32,989 nucleotides of DNA, taken from positions 1 through 32,989 of the forward strand of contig JAFGHP010000013.1 in the NCBI GenBank assembly GCA_016930055.1, given 5' to 3'. A program made the position numbers and the translations under genes. The stretch comes from Candidatus Bathyarchaeota archaeon (GTDB lineage Archaea > Thermoproteota > Bathyarchaeia > TCS64). Below, piece by piece: positions 1 through 9,107 of the stretch; within the stretch, counting starts at the first letter, position 1, and the number at the start of each line of letters is the position of its first letter. The notes beneath the pieces were generated by a model. The model was not told where the DNA came from, did no database searches, and saw nothing but the letters and a program-made list of their open reading frames with translations.

Positions 1-1352
<1,352 letters not shown>

Positions 1353-1356
1353 AAAA

Positions 1357-1392
1357 AGAAGCCCCTTCTAAAATTTTTTGTGATTTTTTTTT
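1357..1392 (+). terminator. Hairpin plus T-runs after katG
   Basis: A small stem AGAAG/CTTCT with a CCC loop (1357-1369) starts four bases after the katG stop and is followed by T6 (1374-1379) and T9 (1384-1392). Oligo-T tracts terminate archaeal transcription; the hairpin may add to this. The stretch from 1393 to 1567 shows nothing else recognisable. Confidence 0.6.
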
Positions 1393-1567
1393 AGCTTATA
1401 ACCTTTTACTAGGATGCATTAGTCCACTTCGATAAAATGGTTTTATCTTGAGGGAACAAAAAATTTAACGGAGTTTAAACGCACTTTATAGCCAAACATT
1501 TACAAAATAAGAAATGAAAGATCAATAACTTAATTTTAGCTTCTAAATGATAGTATGGATATTAATA

Positions 1568-2704
1568 CTATAAAAATGTGAACTCTTGGTACTCGTTTTG
1601 ACATGGATTTCCATATAATATTTTAATTGTCTTTCTTTTTGGATAGAAGATCATTGAGCGCAGAGTACTCAAATATCTATCATGTTGACAAATAGTTAGA
1701 TTTGAGGGACTATTACTTTTACCATGATCTCTTAGGATTGCAGCTACATCATTTCCATTCAGCTTATCTTTGCTACTCATTAATTCTTGTGCCCGATTGT
1801 ATCTTTGTTCACTGGATTCGTGGATTCTTTTCCCATGGTATCCTGGTGGAAAATCGCTTATGAAAACCGCGTTATGTGGAATTTCATGTTTCTGCATCTC
1901 TGAAGTGTGGTAGTGGTTAGTGTTGATGTCTTTATTTTCTATTGGCTCCCGTATTGAGAAATAGTTATTTGAAATCTCCACTGTTCTAATGTTATCTTCT
2001 GAATCAGCGATCATTAATAGATAATTGCCACTTCGTTTCGCTTGAATGATGAAATTGACAGCTTCATCGGTGGTTCTACAGGTTTCCAGCATTTCTTGCA
2101 ATGCCAATGAGTTTGGTGCAAAATATTTTGGTTTATCAGTTGTATAAGCCAAGTTTTGTGTAACCGTTAATCCATACTCGTTCATCCCGTCAAGCATACC
2201 AGCAAGAGGCGCCATGGTGCAGCCAAGAGTCTGAAATGCTCCTTTTGGTTTTACGTTGCAAGTTAATTGTAACGGCAAAAAATGTTTTGGATAGTCAAAG
2301 TTTTTTCCAATTATTGTTTCATTTTCTTCTGTCAGTTGTTTTTTGAAGCCTATGCTCGTACACGTTGGTATATGAAATTTACTTATTGTAATGAGGAGCT
2401 CCATTGATTGTGCGAAAAAGATCCATGAGAGATCTACTCCTGCTCCATCTGCTATTCCTAGTAAACGTTCTGCTTGTTTTGGGTAGTACTGGAATATGTC
2501 ATTCTTTAATGTTTTAGTAGCCTGATTCCTAGCTAACTGCATAAATATGGAGGTTGGCATAAGGCGAGGTTTCATAAGATTTATCTCGGGAAAGTTTAAG
2601 ATATGTTCCATAATTTGGTGTAGTAAGTCTTTAACAGCATTTCCTTGTTGCACGCCAATCTCATAATGAGTCCCTGAAAATCTCTCCAATTTAATATTTG
2701 ACAA
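1568..2704 (-). CDS. C45-family autoproteolytic acyltransferase/hydrolase (Ntn-type)
   Basis: Resembles the peptidase C45 group (acyl-CoA:6-aminopenicillanic acid acyltransferase-like Ntn hydrolases), which cleave themselves before a cysteine that then attacks amide or acyl substrates. The 378-residue length fits. The likely nucleophile is Cys115 in PTCTSIGF, followed by the GKNFDYP motif (about 134-139) that matches the conserved Asn-Asp-Tyr segment of the family, and by LDGMNEYGLTVTQN, a typical core strand. An N-terminal segment FSGTHYEIGVQQG is also characteristic. No signal peptide is visible. The start is TTG; no in-frame ATG lies nearby. It stands alone, with 149 bases to the next minus-strand gene and a 215-base gap to katG. 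The substrate is unknown; penicillin chemistry should not be assumed. A choloylglycine hydrolase-like relative is the main alternative. Confidence 0.8.
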   Translation of the reverse strand: MSNIKLERFSGTHYEIGVQQGNAVKDLLHQIMEHILNFPEINLMKPRLMPTSIFMQLARNQATKTLKNDIFQYYPKQAERLLGIADGAGVDLSWIFFAQSMELLITISKFHIPTCTSIGFKKQLTEENETIIGKNFDYPKHFLPLQLTCNVKPKGAFQTLGCTMAPLAGMLDGMNEYGLTVTQNLAYTTDKPKYFAPNSLALQEMLETCRTTDEAVNFIIQAKRSGNYLLMIADSEDNIRTVEISNNYFSIREPIENKDINTNHYHTSEMQKHEIPHNAVFISDFPPGYHGKRIHESSEQRYNRAQELMSSKDKLNGNDVAAILRDHGKSNSPSNLTICQHDRYLSTLRSMIFYPKRKTIKILYGNPCQNEYQEFTFL

Positions 2705-2853
2705 AGAAATGTGCGTCCTACCTATACCCTATAATAGAGAACAGAAAATGCATATAAAAGAGAATCACCCATTACTTGAAAAAACCCAATTAGAATTATT
2801 GGTGTATGAATGAGTAGCGATTAAAGATACACTTAATCCAAGAATATTATATA

Positions 2854-3372
2854 CTAATTAATTTTTGTGTTTAATCCATTTCTCCACCATAAAAGCACTG
2901 AATATATACTGGCTATAATAGTAATTGAAGTGACTAAAATGCTGGCTTGACCAAGCCAGAATGGATTAACTGTTGTAATTGGGTAGAATAAGTACATGGA
3001 ATACTCATGCGTCCACATATCAAGAAATAGGTGCGACACTCCTCCCACTAGACAATTTACATAGATTTGTTTGAAGGTAAGATCGATGCTCTCTTGATTA
3101 AATTTAAAGTATTCATAAATTTTTTTCATTTTTTTATTCGTTTTCTTGAATAATGTGTAGATGGTTATACTAAGAATGAGGGGATAAAACGTGAAAATCA
3201 TTATATAACTATGCATGATTCCATGTGTCATAGGTTTTCCTAAAAGCACCATTACAACCATCTCTAAATCAACAAAGGTTGAAGAAACTAGAAGTGATAA
3301 AGCATCAAACTTGTCTGGACTCTTCAAATGGAGGGGCAATACCGCTAAGAAATGAAGAGGATTTGCAGGCAT
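2854..3372 (-). CDS. DUF4184-like polytopic membrane protein
   Basis: 172-residue membrane protein with the layout of the DUF4184 / membrane-bound metal-dependent hydrolase-like group. The N-terminus MPANPLHFLAVLPLH, the segment LVSSTFVDLE, the motif MTHGIMHSYI and the central GGVSHLFLDMWTHE match the family pattern of histidine- and aspartate-bearing helices. Roughly four or five membrane segments can be traced. The activity of the family is not established; the conserved histidines suggest metal binding. A clear ribosome binding site AAGGAG stands nine bases before the ATG, overlapping the end of the upstream gene, which ends only 12 bases earlier. The two are therefore probably co-transcribed and translated together. 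Being next to another membrane protein of unknown function supports a joint envelope role, but which one cannot be said. Confidence 0.7.
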   Translation of the reverse strand: MPANPLHFLAVLPLHLKSPDKFDALSLLVSSTFVDLEMVVMVLLGKPMTHGIMHSYIMIFTFYPLILSITIYTLFKKTNKKMKKIYEYFKFNQESIDLTFKQIYVNCLVGGVSHLFLDMWTHEYSMYLFYPITTVNPFWLGQASILVTSITIIASIYSVLLWWRNGLNTKIN

Positions 3373-3384
3373 ATTTTTTTCTCC

Positions 3385-4098
3385 TTAATCTAAAGGATCA
3401 ACTACTATCTTTTCATAAAGCCAAGTAGAAATTATTGAACCAACTATGGCTCCCATAATCACGTCTTTTATTGAATCTATAGGGAAATTGTAGTAGGATG
3501 CTGAAGGATTAATATACACATCAATTGTTTCACCTATCTCCCAGATCAAGGCGACCATCGTTAGTATTCCGAAGACAATAAACCATCCATTATCCCTATT
3601 CCAACCAAAATATCGTTCAAGGGCAAAAGGAGCGATTAAAGCACCCAGTAAGGTAGGAGAAAGTATGTGAGTCCAGGTATCAACATAACCAGGAGCATTT
3701 AGCTGAGGGTTCCAGTACCAATCATAATATTGTGCACAGTTCTGTATTGAAATCACCCCTAAACCAAGAATCGCTAAAATAATCAGGTAATTCTTATTCA
3801 CTATAGTAATAGTTTTCCCTGCTTTAACCGAATAATTATGTAAGAAAAAATGCAATATTATCAAAAGGTAAGTTGGAAGAAAAACCCATGCGATTTTTGC
3901 TCCCGGACCAGTATTCAAAGTCAAAAAAGCATCAGTAGGACGTGTAAAAATAAAATTAAAGTAGATGAGGAAATAATTCGGTGTTTGTTCCCAACTCGAT
4001 TTAGGAAATGTAATATACCAAATAACTAATAAAACAGAAATAGACCCAATTAATAAGAATGGGGGGACCCATTTTTGTTTAAGAAGTTTTGAAGCCAT
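3385..4098 (-). CDS. YjdF/DUF2238-like integral membrane protein
   Basis: About 237 residues with some seven membrane-spanning segments. The second half has the pattern of the YjdF/DUF2238 family: a histidine-bearing helix (THILSPTLLGALIAPFALER), an aromatic helix ending in WEIGETIDVY, then FPIDSIKDVIMGAIVGS, matching the family's acidic D-x3-D plus GA signature. Function is unknown. I place the start at the ATG at 4098 because AAGGG lies immediately upstream; an in-frame TTG at 4116 would add six residues without a better ribosome binding site. It is the first gene of a two-gene unit with the DUF4184-like protein, separated by 12 bases. Family assignment is moderate, membrane topology is strong. 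Confidence 0.7.
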   Translation of the reverse strand: MASKLLKQKWVPPFLLIGSISVLLVIWYITFPKSSWEQTPNYFLIYFNFIFTRPTDAFLTLNTGPGAKIAWVFLPTYLLIILHFFLHNYSVKAGKTITIVNKNYLIILAILGLGVISIQNCAQYYDWYWNPQLNAPGYVDTWTHILSPTLLGALIAPFALERYFGWNRDNGWFIVFGILTMVALIWEIGETIDVYINPSASYYNFPIDSIKDVIMGAIVGSIISTWLYEKIVVDPLD

Positions 4099-4511
4099 TT
4101 TTCCCTTATACCCCAAATACAGATTTTTCTTCCTTTATGATGTATTTAAATTAAATTATGTATCAAGATTTTCACTTGCGGTATAATATAAAATTGAGAA
4201 GTAATCTGTATCTATTTAGAAATGTATAGAAATTAATACTTGTTGCTTACACATGAAATCTGGGAGCATCTAGGGTAATGAATTCGTTGACACTATCCAA
4301 ATAGAACGAATATTTTGAGCTAATTGGATTGAAAAAATGTTCAAGTTGTTACTTTATAAATTAATTACTGGATAAAGATTAAAAAATAATAAATTCACAA
4401 TTGATTATATTCCTCAAAAATAAAAAATATATTGAAAATAATATTCCATTTCTAAAGATTCCTTTTATTAAGATCGTACTAAATTTAATTGTATGTGAAA
4501 GGTGGAGACAG
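4099..4511. other. Divergent intergenic region without a gene
   Basis: 413 bases, very AT-rich, between divergently oriented genes. It should carry the promoters of the minus-strand membrane pair and of the plus-strand glycosylase; TATA-like strings are too numerous here to choose one with confidence. The plus-strand frame is open back to 4401, but that segment encodes a lysine/asparagine/isoleucine-rich string unlike any glycosylase N-terminus, so I treat it as non-coding. I see no RNA structure and no repeat. Confidence 0.5.
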
Positions 4512-5336
4512 ATGATCGAATTACCTGAAGCAGTTGTATTGTCTAAACAGGTTAACGAAACAATTAAAGGTAAAAAAATTATTAAGGTGATTGCTGCGCA
4601 GTCATCTCATAAATTTGCTTGGTATTATGGTGATCCAAAAAATTACAACGATCTACTTGTTGGGAAGGTTATTGGTACTGCTGTGAACTCTGGTGGGCTT
4701 GTTGAAATACAAGTTGATGGAGTAATCCTTCTTTTAGGTGACGGAGTAAACATGAGATACTTTGTTTCTGATAGTGTTCTGCCTTCGAAACACCAATTAT
4801 GGATCAGTTTTGAAGATGGTTCTTCTCTGGTAAACTCTATACAGATGTATGGTGGTATGTGGGCTTTCCCAGAAGGTAGTTTCGACAATAAATATTATCG
4901 TATATCAAAAGAGAAACCCTCTCCCTTTACAAATGAATTTGATGAATCTTATTTTAACACTTTATTCAATGAAGAAACGAAGAAATATTCCTTAAAAGCG
5001 TTTTTAGCAACTGAGCAGCGTATCCCAGGTTTAGGTAATGGGGTTCTACAAGACATATTATTCAATGCGAGAATGCATCCTAAAAAGAAGGTGAATATAC
5101 TTTCTATAAAAGATAGAATAGAATTATTCAACTCAATAAAATCAACTTTAAAACATATGGCTGATGAAGGAGGAAGAGATACGGAAACCAACTTATATGG
5201 AAATAATGGAGGTTATAAAACAATTCTTAGCAGAAACACTGTTGGTAAACCATGCCCAATATGCAGTACAATCATAAAAAAAGAAGCATACATGGGAGGA
5301 AGCATATATTTCTGTCCTAAATGCCAGAAAAATTAG
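4512..5336 (+). CDS. Fpg/Nei-family DNA glycosylase-like protein with Ile at position 2
   Basis: 274 residues, the usual size of formamidopyrimidine-DNA glycosylase/endonuclease VIII proteins, which excise oxidised bases and nick the abasic site. The N-terminus MIELPEAVVLSKQVNETIKGKKI aligns with the family start M-P-E-L-P-E: Glu3 and Glu6 are kept, but the catalytic Pro2 is Ile. The helix-two-turn-helix region shows the family motif RIPGLGNGVLQDILF, and the C-terminus carries a four-cysteine zinc finger, CPIC then CPKC (about residues 250-273). The arginine normally found in the finger loop before the second Cys pair is not evident (GGSIYF). The start at 4512 is chosen because AGGTGGAG precedes it and because it gives the family N-terminus. 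The missing proline means lyase chemistry must differ or be lost; a subgroup with non-classical activity is the best reading. Confidence 0.85.
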   Translation: MIELPEAVVLSKQVNETIKGKKIIKVIAAQSSHKFAWYYGDPKNYNDLLVGKVIGTAVNSGGLVEIQVDGVILLLGDGVNMRYFVSDSVLPSKHQLWISFEDGSSLVNSIQMYGGMWAFPEGSFDNKYYRISKEKPSPFTNEFDESYFNTLFNEETKKYSLKAFLATEQRIPGLGNGVLQDILFNARMHPKKKVNILSIKDRIELFNSIKSTLKHMADEGGRDTETNLYGNNGGYKTILSRNTVGKPCPICSTIIKKEAYMGGSIYFCPKCQKN

Positions 5337-5533
5337 TATAACTCAACAATTAAATATCCAAAAATCATCATTTTTATCAATTAAAAAAAATTGCATATTA
5401 GAATAAAAAGAGTTATTTAACCATACTTTGATTGAAACATTAAAAATTAATATAAAATATTTTAAGATTCAAATATAAGGAAGTAGAATAAAGTTTTTTT
5501 AATAAGCAATAATAAATTGCATTAAAATATGGT

Positions 5534-5746
5534 GTGAAATTAGTGATGCCAGAGATCATTGTAACATCATTGAACCTAGTTTTAGTATTAACTCTAGTTT
5601 TCGTGATCTTTCATTTCGTGTTTATACCAGAACGATGGGTCTGGCATGGATTCAGAGGAGAGCTAATTCTTATGATAAAACGTTTAAAAAAAACATATCA
5701 AAAGTACATAAAAAAAGTAAATTATCAAACACCAGTACCTAATTAA
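5534..5746 (+). CDS. Small one-helix membrane protein, unknown
   Basis: 70 residues from the GTG at 5534, or 66 from the ATG at 5546. One hydrophobic segment (about residues 8-31, rich in Leu, Val and Phe) is followed by a strongly basic tail (KRLKKTYQKYIKK), the usual pattern of a small inner-leaflet-anchored protein with positive residues inside. No family is recognised. GGTG at 5531-5534 could serve as ribosome binding site for the ATG. It follows the glycosylase by 197 AT-rich bases in which I see no further feature, so it is probably independent. The ORF ends just before a T-rich terminator. Coding status is probable, not certain. Confidence 0.5.
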   Translation: MKLVMPEIIVTSLNLVLVLTLVFVIFHFVFIPERWVWHGFRGELILMIKRLKKTYQKYIKKVNYQTPVPN

Positions 5747-5765
5747 TATTATTTGCGTAATTCAG

Positions 5766-5786
5766 GGTTTTTTATTCTAGTTTTTT
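5766..5786 (+). terminator. T-rich terminator between convergent genes
   Basis: Two T6 tracts (5768-5773 and 5781-5786) lie 20-40 bases after the small plus-strand ORF, matching archaeal oligo-T termination. The second overlaps the end of the convergent MFS gene. Confidence 0.5.
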
Positions 5787-7002
5787 AGTTGGTTTTGATT
5801 GGTTGTTCTACGAGTTTCTGATTTTTAAGGTTATTATTTTTGAAGAAGTAATAGAATGTTGTTCCATATATTGGGTACAGTAATGCAGCTAACAACGCTG
5901 GTGCGTTGATTGAAATGTTTTCCATCAGGTATGCTCCTATTTTGGGTGTAAAAGTATTAGTTCCAACTGAAGCCATTGTCGATATACTATTAGCAGTTGC
6001 TTTCTCTTCTGGATGAACAAGCCTATAAAATAATGACGGTAAGAGAGGATTACAAACAGAAGCGATGCTTAATCTTGCGATATATATTACTGATAGCCAG
6101 ATGAAACTTGGTGCAACCGTAAATAATGCAAAGAAAGGAGCAGCAGAAATTAAAGCTAAAGAAATCGTTTTAACAGAACCGTACTTCTCAGCAATTTTTG
6201 GTGCAATTAAATTTGATCCTGCTTGAACAAAATACGAAATAAATTGTATTGAACCTAACCCGTCGGATTCTACTCCAAACTTATTATTTACAAAGTAAGG
6301 GAAAAAACTTATGAATGGATTAAAGGCAATCCCCTGAATTATCTGAATTATTGAGTATTTAATTACAACATCTTTGGATTGTAGATTAAAGGAGAAGCCA
6401 TTTCCATGTTTCTCGTCTTTAACATATTTAAAGATCAGCAGATAGAATGGGATCTGTGTGATAAACATGATTATAGCGAGTAGAAGCATAAACCAATAAG
6501 AGGATCTTAGACTAAAACCATAGTTTGCCACAAGATAGGGTGGAATTAATCCCATTAAGCTGCCTATAGACATAGAAACAATATTAATGAATCCCCTTAA
6601 ACCAAAGGCTTTGTCTAGTTCTTCTTTTTCGAATAGGGATGAGAAAAAGGGTCCAATGACAGCATTAGAAGTAGCGTTACCTATTCCATTAAGGAACCAT
6701 GCTAAACTTATCAGCTCTATGCTTGAACTGGAAAGGATTATTCCCATCTGGATGATTAATGGGATCCAACCAGCAATAATGATTTTACCATTACCATATT
6801 TATCAGCTAATATCCCTGAGGGGATCATGAAAAGGAACATGGATAATGAACTCATCATAAAAATTGTTCCTAAATCAGATGCAGTAAAACCAATCTGAAG
6901 CAAATATAATTGCAAGATAACATTAAAAATTCCATTTCCCAAGCCATTCATGATATTAGATATATAAAATAACTTTGCAGGTTTAGATAACTTTTCAGGC
7001 AT
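5785..7002 (-). CDS. Major facilitator superfamily transporter
   Basis: About 405 residues with some twelve hydrophobic segments. The loop between helices 2 and 3 has the MFS signature in the form GILADKYGNGKI, and a related SNLIAPKIAEKYG is found at the equivalent place in the second half, showing the internal duplication. Function: secondary transport of a small solute or drug; the substrate cannot be inferred. The frame is open to a TTG at 7020, but I use the ATG at 7002 giving MPEKLSKPAKLFYISN; no clear Shine-Dalgarno precedes either, so the messenger may be leaderless. A second, only distantly similar MFS gene lies 109 bases upstream on the same strand. Confidence 0.85.
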   Translation of the reverse strand: MPEKLSKPAKLFYISNIMNGLGNGIFNVILQLYLLQIGFTASDLGTIFMMSSLSMFLFMIPSGILADKYGNGKIIIAGWIPLIIQMGIILSSSSIELISLAWFLNGIGNATSNAVIGPFFSSLFEKEELDKAFGLRGFINIVSMSIGSLMGLIPPYLVANYGFSLRSSYWFMLLLAIIMFITQIPFYLLIFKYVKDEKHGNGFSFNLQSKDVVIKYSIIQIIQGIAFNPFISFFPYFVNNKFGVESDGLGSIQFISYFVQAGSNLIAPKIAEKYGSVKTISLALISAAPFFALFTVAPSFIWLSVIYIARLSIASVCNPLLPSLFYRLVHPEEKATANSISTMASVGTNTFTPKIGAYLMENISINAPALLAALLYPIYGTTFYYFFKNNNLKNQKLVEQPIKTN

Positions 7003-7128
7003 AATTGAATCTAACTGCAAGATTGATCAACATTCGAAAATTCTTTATAAAGAGTATTTATACTAAACTCACTTCAAAGGATTACAAGTTGTTAGTTACC
7101 TTCTCAGAATATTAATTAGAGGATTAAA

Positions 7129-8427
7129 TTACTCCTTTTCTTTAGCTCTTTCAGCTTTTTCTTGTTCACGTTTCTCTATAGTTTCTAGTTTTTCTTCTTT
7201 AGAAGGTTCATCTACGCCCCACCAGAAGAGACCAGCTGCAACTAATCCTACGACACCTGATATAACGAAAGGCATTTCAGGCGAAAAAGCTTCCCAGAGC
7301 CACCCACCTACAATTGCTGAGGGCGTACCCACTAGAGCAGTTAAAGTGCTCTGTGTACCAATATAGGTTGCACGTTTCTCTGCTGGCAGTAAGTCAGCTA
7401 TCAGAGCATTCCAAGCGGGTCCACCTGCTTGATATCCTCCACCTCCAAAGGCTTGAGCCGCTCCATTGATTAATCTTCCAGCAGCGTACAACTCAAAAGT
7501 TGTTGCATAAGCAATTATCCATTGAGTTATTGGATTTGTGACTCTACTTATCATAATGTTGTTTTTTCTCCCATATTTATCACTCAACAATCCACTGGGA
7601 ATTGATAATCCAACCATTATTAATCCTACAATCGTCTGTACGAGACCAAGTTGAGTATTAGAAATTTTTATCACGTCTAAAGCATACAAGTTACTGAAAT
7701 CGAAAACCAATCTTTGACTGAAACTAGCAATCATAGCAACTGCAATCATTATCTTTAGTGGTCTGGATTGTTCGGTAACTAGCTTGATATTAAATTTACT
7801 TCTAATACTTTCTCTATTTCTTGTTTCAACGGTCTCTTCAGTATATTTGTAACGGACTATTGAGATAATTATGCTTATCAAGATTTGAGCTATTAAGAAT
7901 ATTTGGAGCCCATAGACATACCCCCAAGCATCCATACATATCCCACCAACAATTGGACTAACTATGTTCGGTATGTTCGTGATTGCATTATAAACTCCAT
8001 AACCTGTTCCGCGTCTTCTAGCAGGCATCGAATCTGCTACAATTGCTGTAAAAGCAGGCATGTAAATACTTGTCATACCATTAAATATGGAAGCAAGAAT
8101 AATCCACTCCCAACTAGGAGCAAACAAATAAATTAAAGGGGAAAGGGTACGTAAAAGAGTGCCCCACACAATAATTTTTTTGCGACCATACTTATCCGCA
8201 AGTAAACCGCCAGGCAGAGAAAAAAGCATGTTTTCAGCTGTAGATATACCTGATACAAGCCCAATAGCAACAGTACTAGCTCCTAAATTATCTTTCATAT
8301 ATTTAGGCCAAAAAGGATTCCAAGCTCTTTGAATCAAACTATAAGACATCGTGGTAAAAGCAATTGACATAACATTCCTGTTGCTAAAAACTTCTTTCGC
8401 CATCTGCAAATATTCTTTTATTGCCAC
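7129..8427 (-). CDS. Major facilitator superfamily transporter
   Basis: 432 residues, about twelve membrane helices, cytoplasmic membrane. The MFS loop signature appears twice, as GGLLADKYGRKKI after helix 2 and as SGLLSDKYGRKNN in the second half, the classical duplicated form. The motif VADSMPARRRGTGYGVYN and its counterpart LIADLLPAEKRATYIG lie at the ends of helices 4 and 10, as in tetracycline/multidrug-type members. The C-terminus is a highly charged Glu/Lys tail of about 25 residues (KEEKLETIEKREQEKAERAK). The start is GTG with AGAGG upstream. It may be co-transcribed with the MFS gene downstream, but the 108-base gap also allows separate promoters. Substrate unknown; efflux is the likeliest role. 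Confidence 0.88.
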   Translation of the reverse strand: MAIKEYLQMAKEVFSNRNVMSIAFTTMSYSLIQRAWNPFWPKYMKDNLGASTVAIGLVSGISTAENMLFSLPGGLLADKYGRKKIIVWGTLLRTLSPLIYLFAPSWEWIILASIFNGMTSIYMPAFTAIVADSMPARRRGTGYGVYNAITNIPNIVSPIVGGICMDAWGYVYGLQIFLIAQILISIIISIVRYKYTEETVETRNRESIRSKFNIKLVTEQSRPLKIMIAVAMIASFSQRLVFDFSNLYALDVIKISNTQLGLVQTIVGLIMVGLSIPSGLLSDKYGRKNNIMISRVTNPITQWIIAYATTFELYAAGRLINGAAQAFGGGGYQAGGPAWNALIADLLPAEKRATYIGTQSTLTALVGTPSAIVGGWLWEAFSPEMPFVISGVVGLVAAGLFWWGVDEPSKEEKLETIEKREQEKAERAKEKE

Positions 8428-8497
8428 TAAGGTTCCTCTGGAATTATCTTTCTATGAGTAACCTTCTTTTATATAAAATATCCTATGTAATAGTATC

Positions 8498-9001
8498 TTA
8501 ATATACTGAAATTTTTGCTACACCCTTTATCTTTAAAAACTCAGGAATCAATAAACCAGGAATCTTTTTTTCAATAATTAAAGTTAGTTTTGGCTCAGGG
8601 GAAAGTTCAGGATCATCTGCTATAGCTTGACGAACACTAAGCCCATTATTAGCTAAAACTAAAGCGGCTCCAGAAAGAATTCCAGGCATCTTCGCATCTA
8701 CTGGAGTTATTTCAAGAACACCTAAACCTAAGGATTTTGCAATGTCTTTAAGCGAATATCCAGCAGACTTTATCCCCTTGAATATTTCCTTAAGTTCTTG
8801 GGAAGATTCGATTGCATTCAAAGTTTCTTTTACAGTTCTCCTATCTACTTCCGCGACTCTAGCAACACGGGTTGGTTGAACCTCTATTTGGTTTAAATAT
8901 ATTTTGTTGCTTCTTATACTCAACCCATTTTCAATTAGAACACGAGCCACCTTCAATTTCTCTGGTTGATTTTGGAAGTATTCTTTAATGTTGTTCCACA
9001 T
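8498..9001 (-). CDS. Helix-turn-helix plus ACT-domain transcription regulator (COG2061-like)
   Basis: 167 residues. The N-terminal part (about 37-65) has a helix-turn-helix-like stretch, PTRVARVAEVDRRTVKETL, and the C-terminal part (about 95-165) reads as an ACT domain, with SGAALVLANNGLSVRQAI as the ligand-side strand-loop-helix. This arrangement is the archaeal family often annotated as a predicted allosteric regulator with ACT domain. ACT domains bind amino acids, so the protein probably senses one and controls transcription. It is transcribed divergently from trpB2, sharing a 106-base spacer with three tandem 10-base repeats, which makes tryptophan or a precursor the favoured ligand; that is inference. 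The ATG start is the natural one. Repressor or activator cannot be decided. Confidence 0.8.
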   Translation of the reverse strand: MWNNIKEYFQNQPEKLKVARVLIENGLSIRSNKIYLNQIEVQPTRVARVAEVDRRTVKETLNAIESSQELKEIFKGIKSAGYSLKDIAKSLGLGVLEITPVDAKMPGILSGAALVLANNGLSVRQAIADDPELSPEPKLTLIIEKKIPGLLIPEFLKIKGVAKISVY

Positions 9002-9068
9002 TTATGTATCAATGTATGTTTTTGTACAGTAAAGTATAAATATGTTCTGTGGTGTTATTGTTCTTTAA

Positions 9069-9098
9069 TGTACATAAGTGTACATAATTGAACATAAG
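9069..9098. promoter_or_regulatory. Three tandem 10-bp repeats, candidate operator for trpB2
   Basis: TGTACATAAG, TGTACATAAT and TGAACATAAG follow each other directly, and a further TG completes the series at 9099-9100. The 10-base period places each unit on the same face of the helix. They end ten bases before the trpB2 ATG, so a bound protein would block the start region. Related strings (TGTATG, TGTACA) occur at 9013-9027 near the regulator start. The obvious binder is the adjacent ACT-domain regulator. Confidence 0.6.
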
Positions 9099-9107
9099 TG
9101 AAACAAA

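Noticed and set aside
3304-3372. Ribosomal frameshift or fusion between the two membrane proteins at 2854-4098
   Set aside because: Stop, 12-base gap and a proper AAGGAG with ATG show two separate, coupled genes.
4401-4511. N-terminal extension of the glycosylase from 4401
   Set aside because: The segment is lysine/asparagine/isoleucine-rich low-complexity sequence; the family start and a good ribosome binding site are at 4512.
4643-4888. Antisense ORF opposite the glycosylase gene, and others such as 20935-21192, 29962-30276 and 6587-6898
   Set aside because: They are shadows of well-supported genes on the opposite strand with no ribosome binding site or recognisable protein features.
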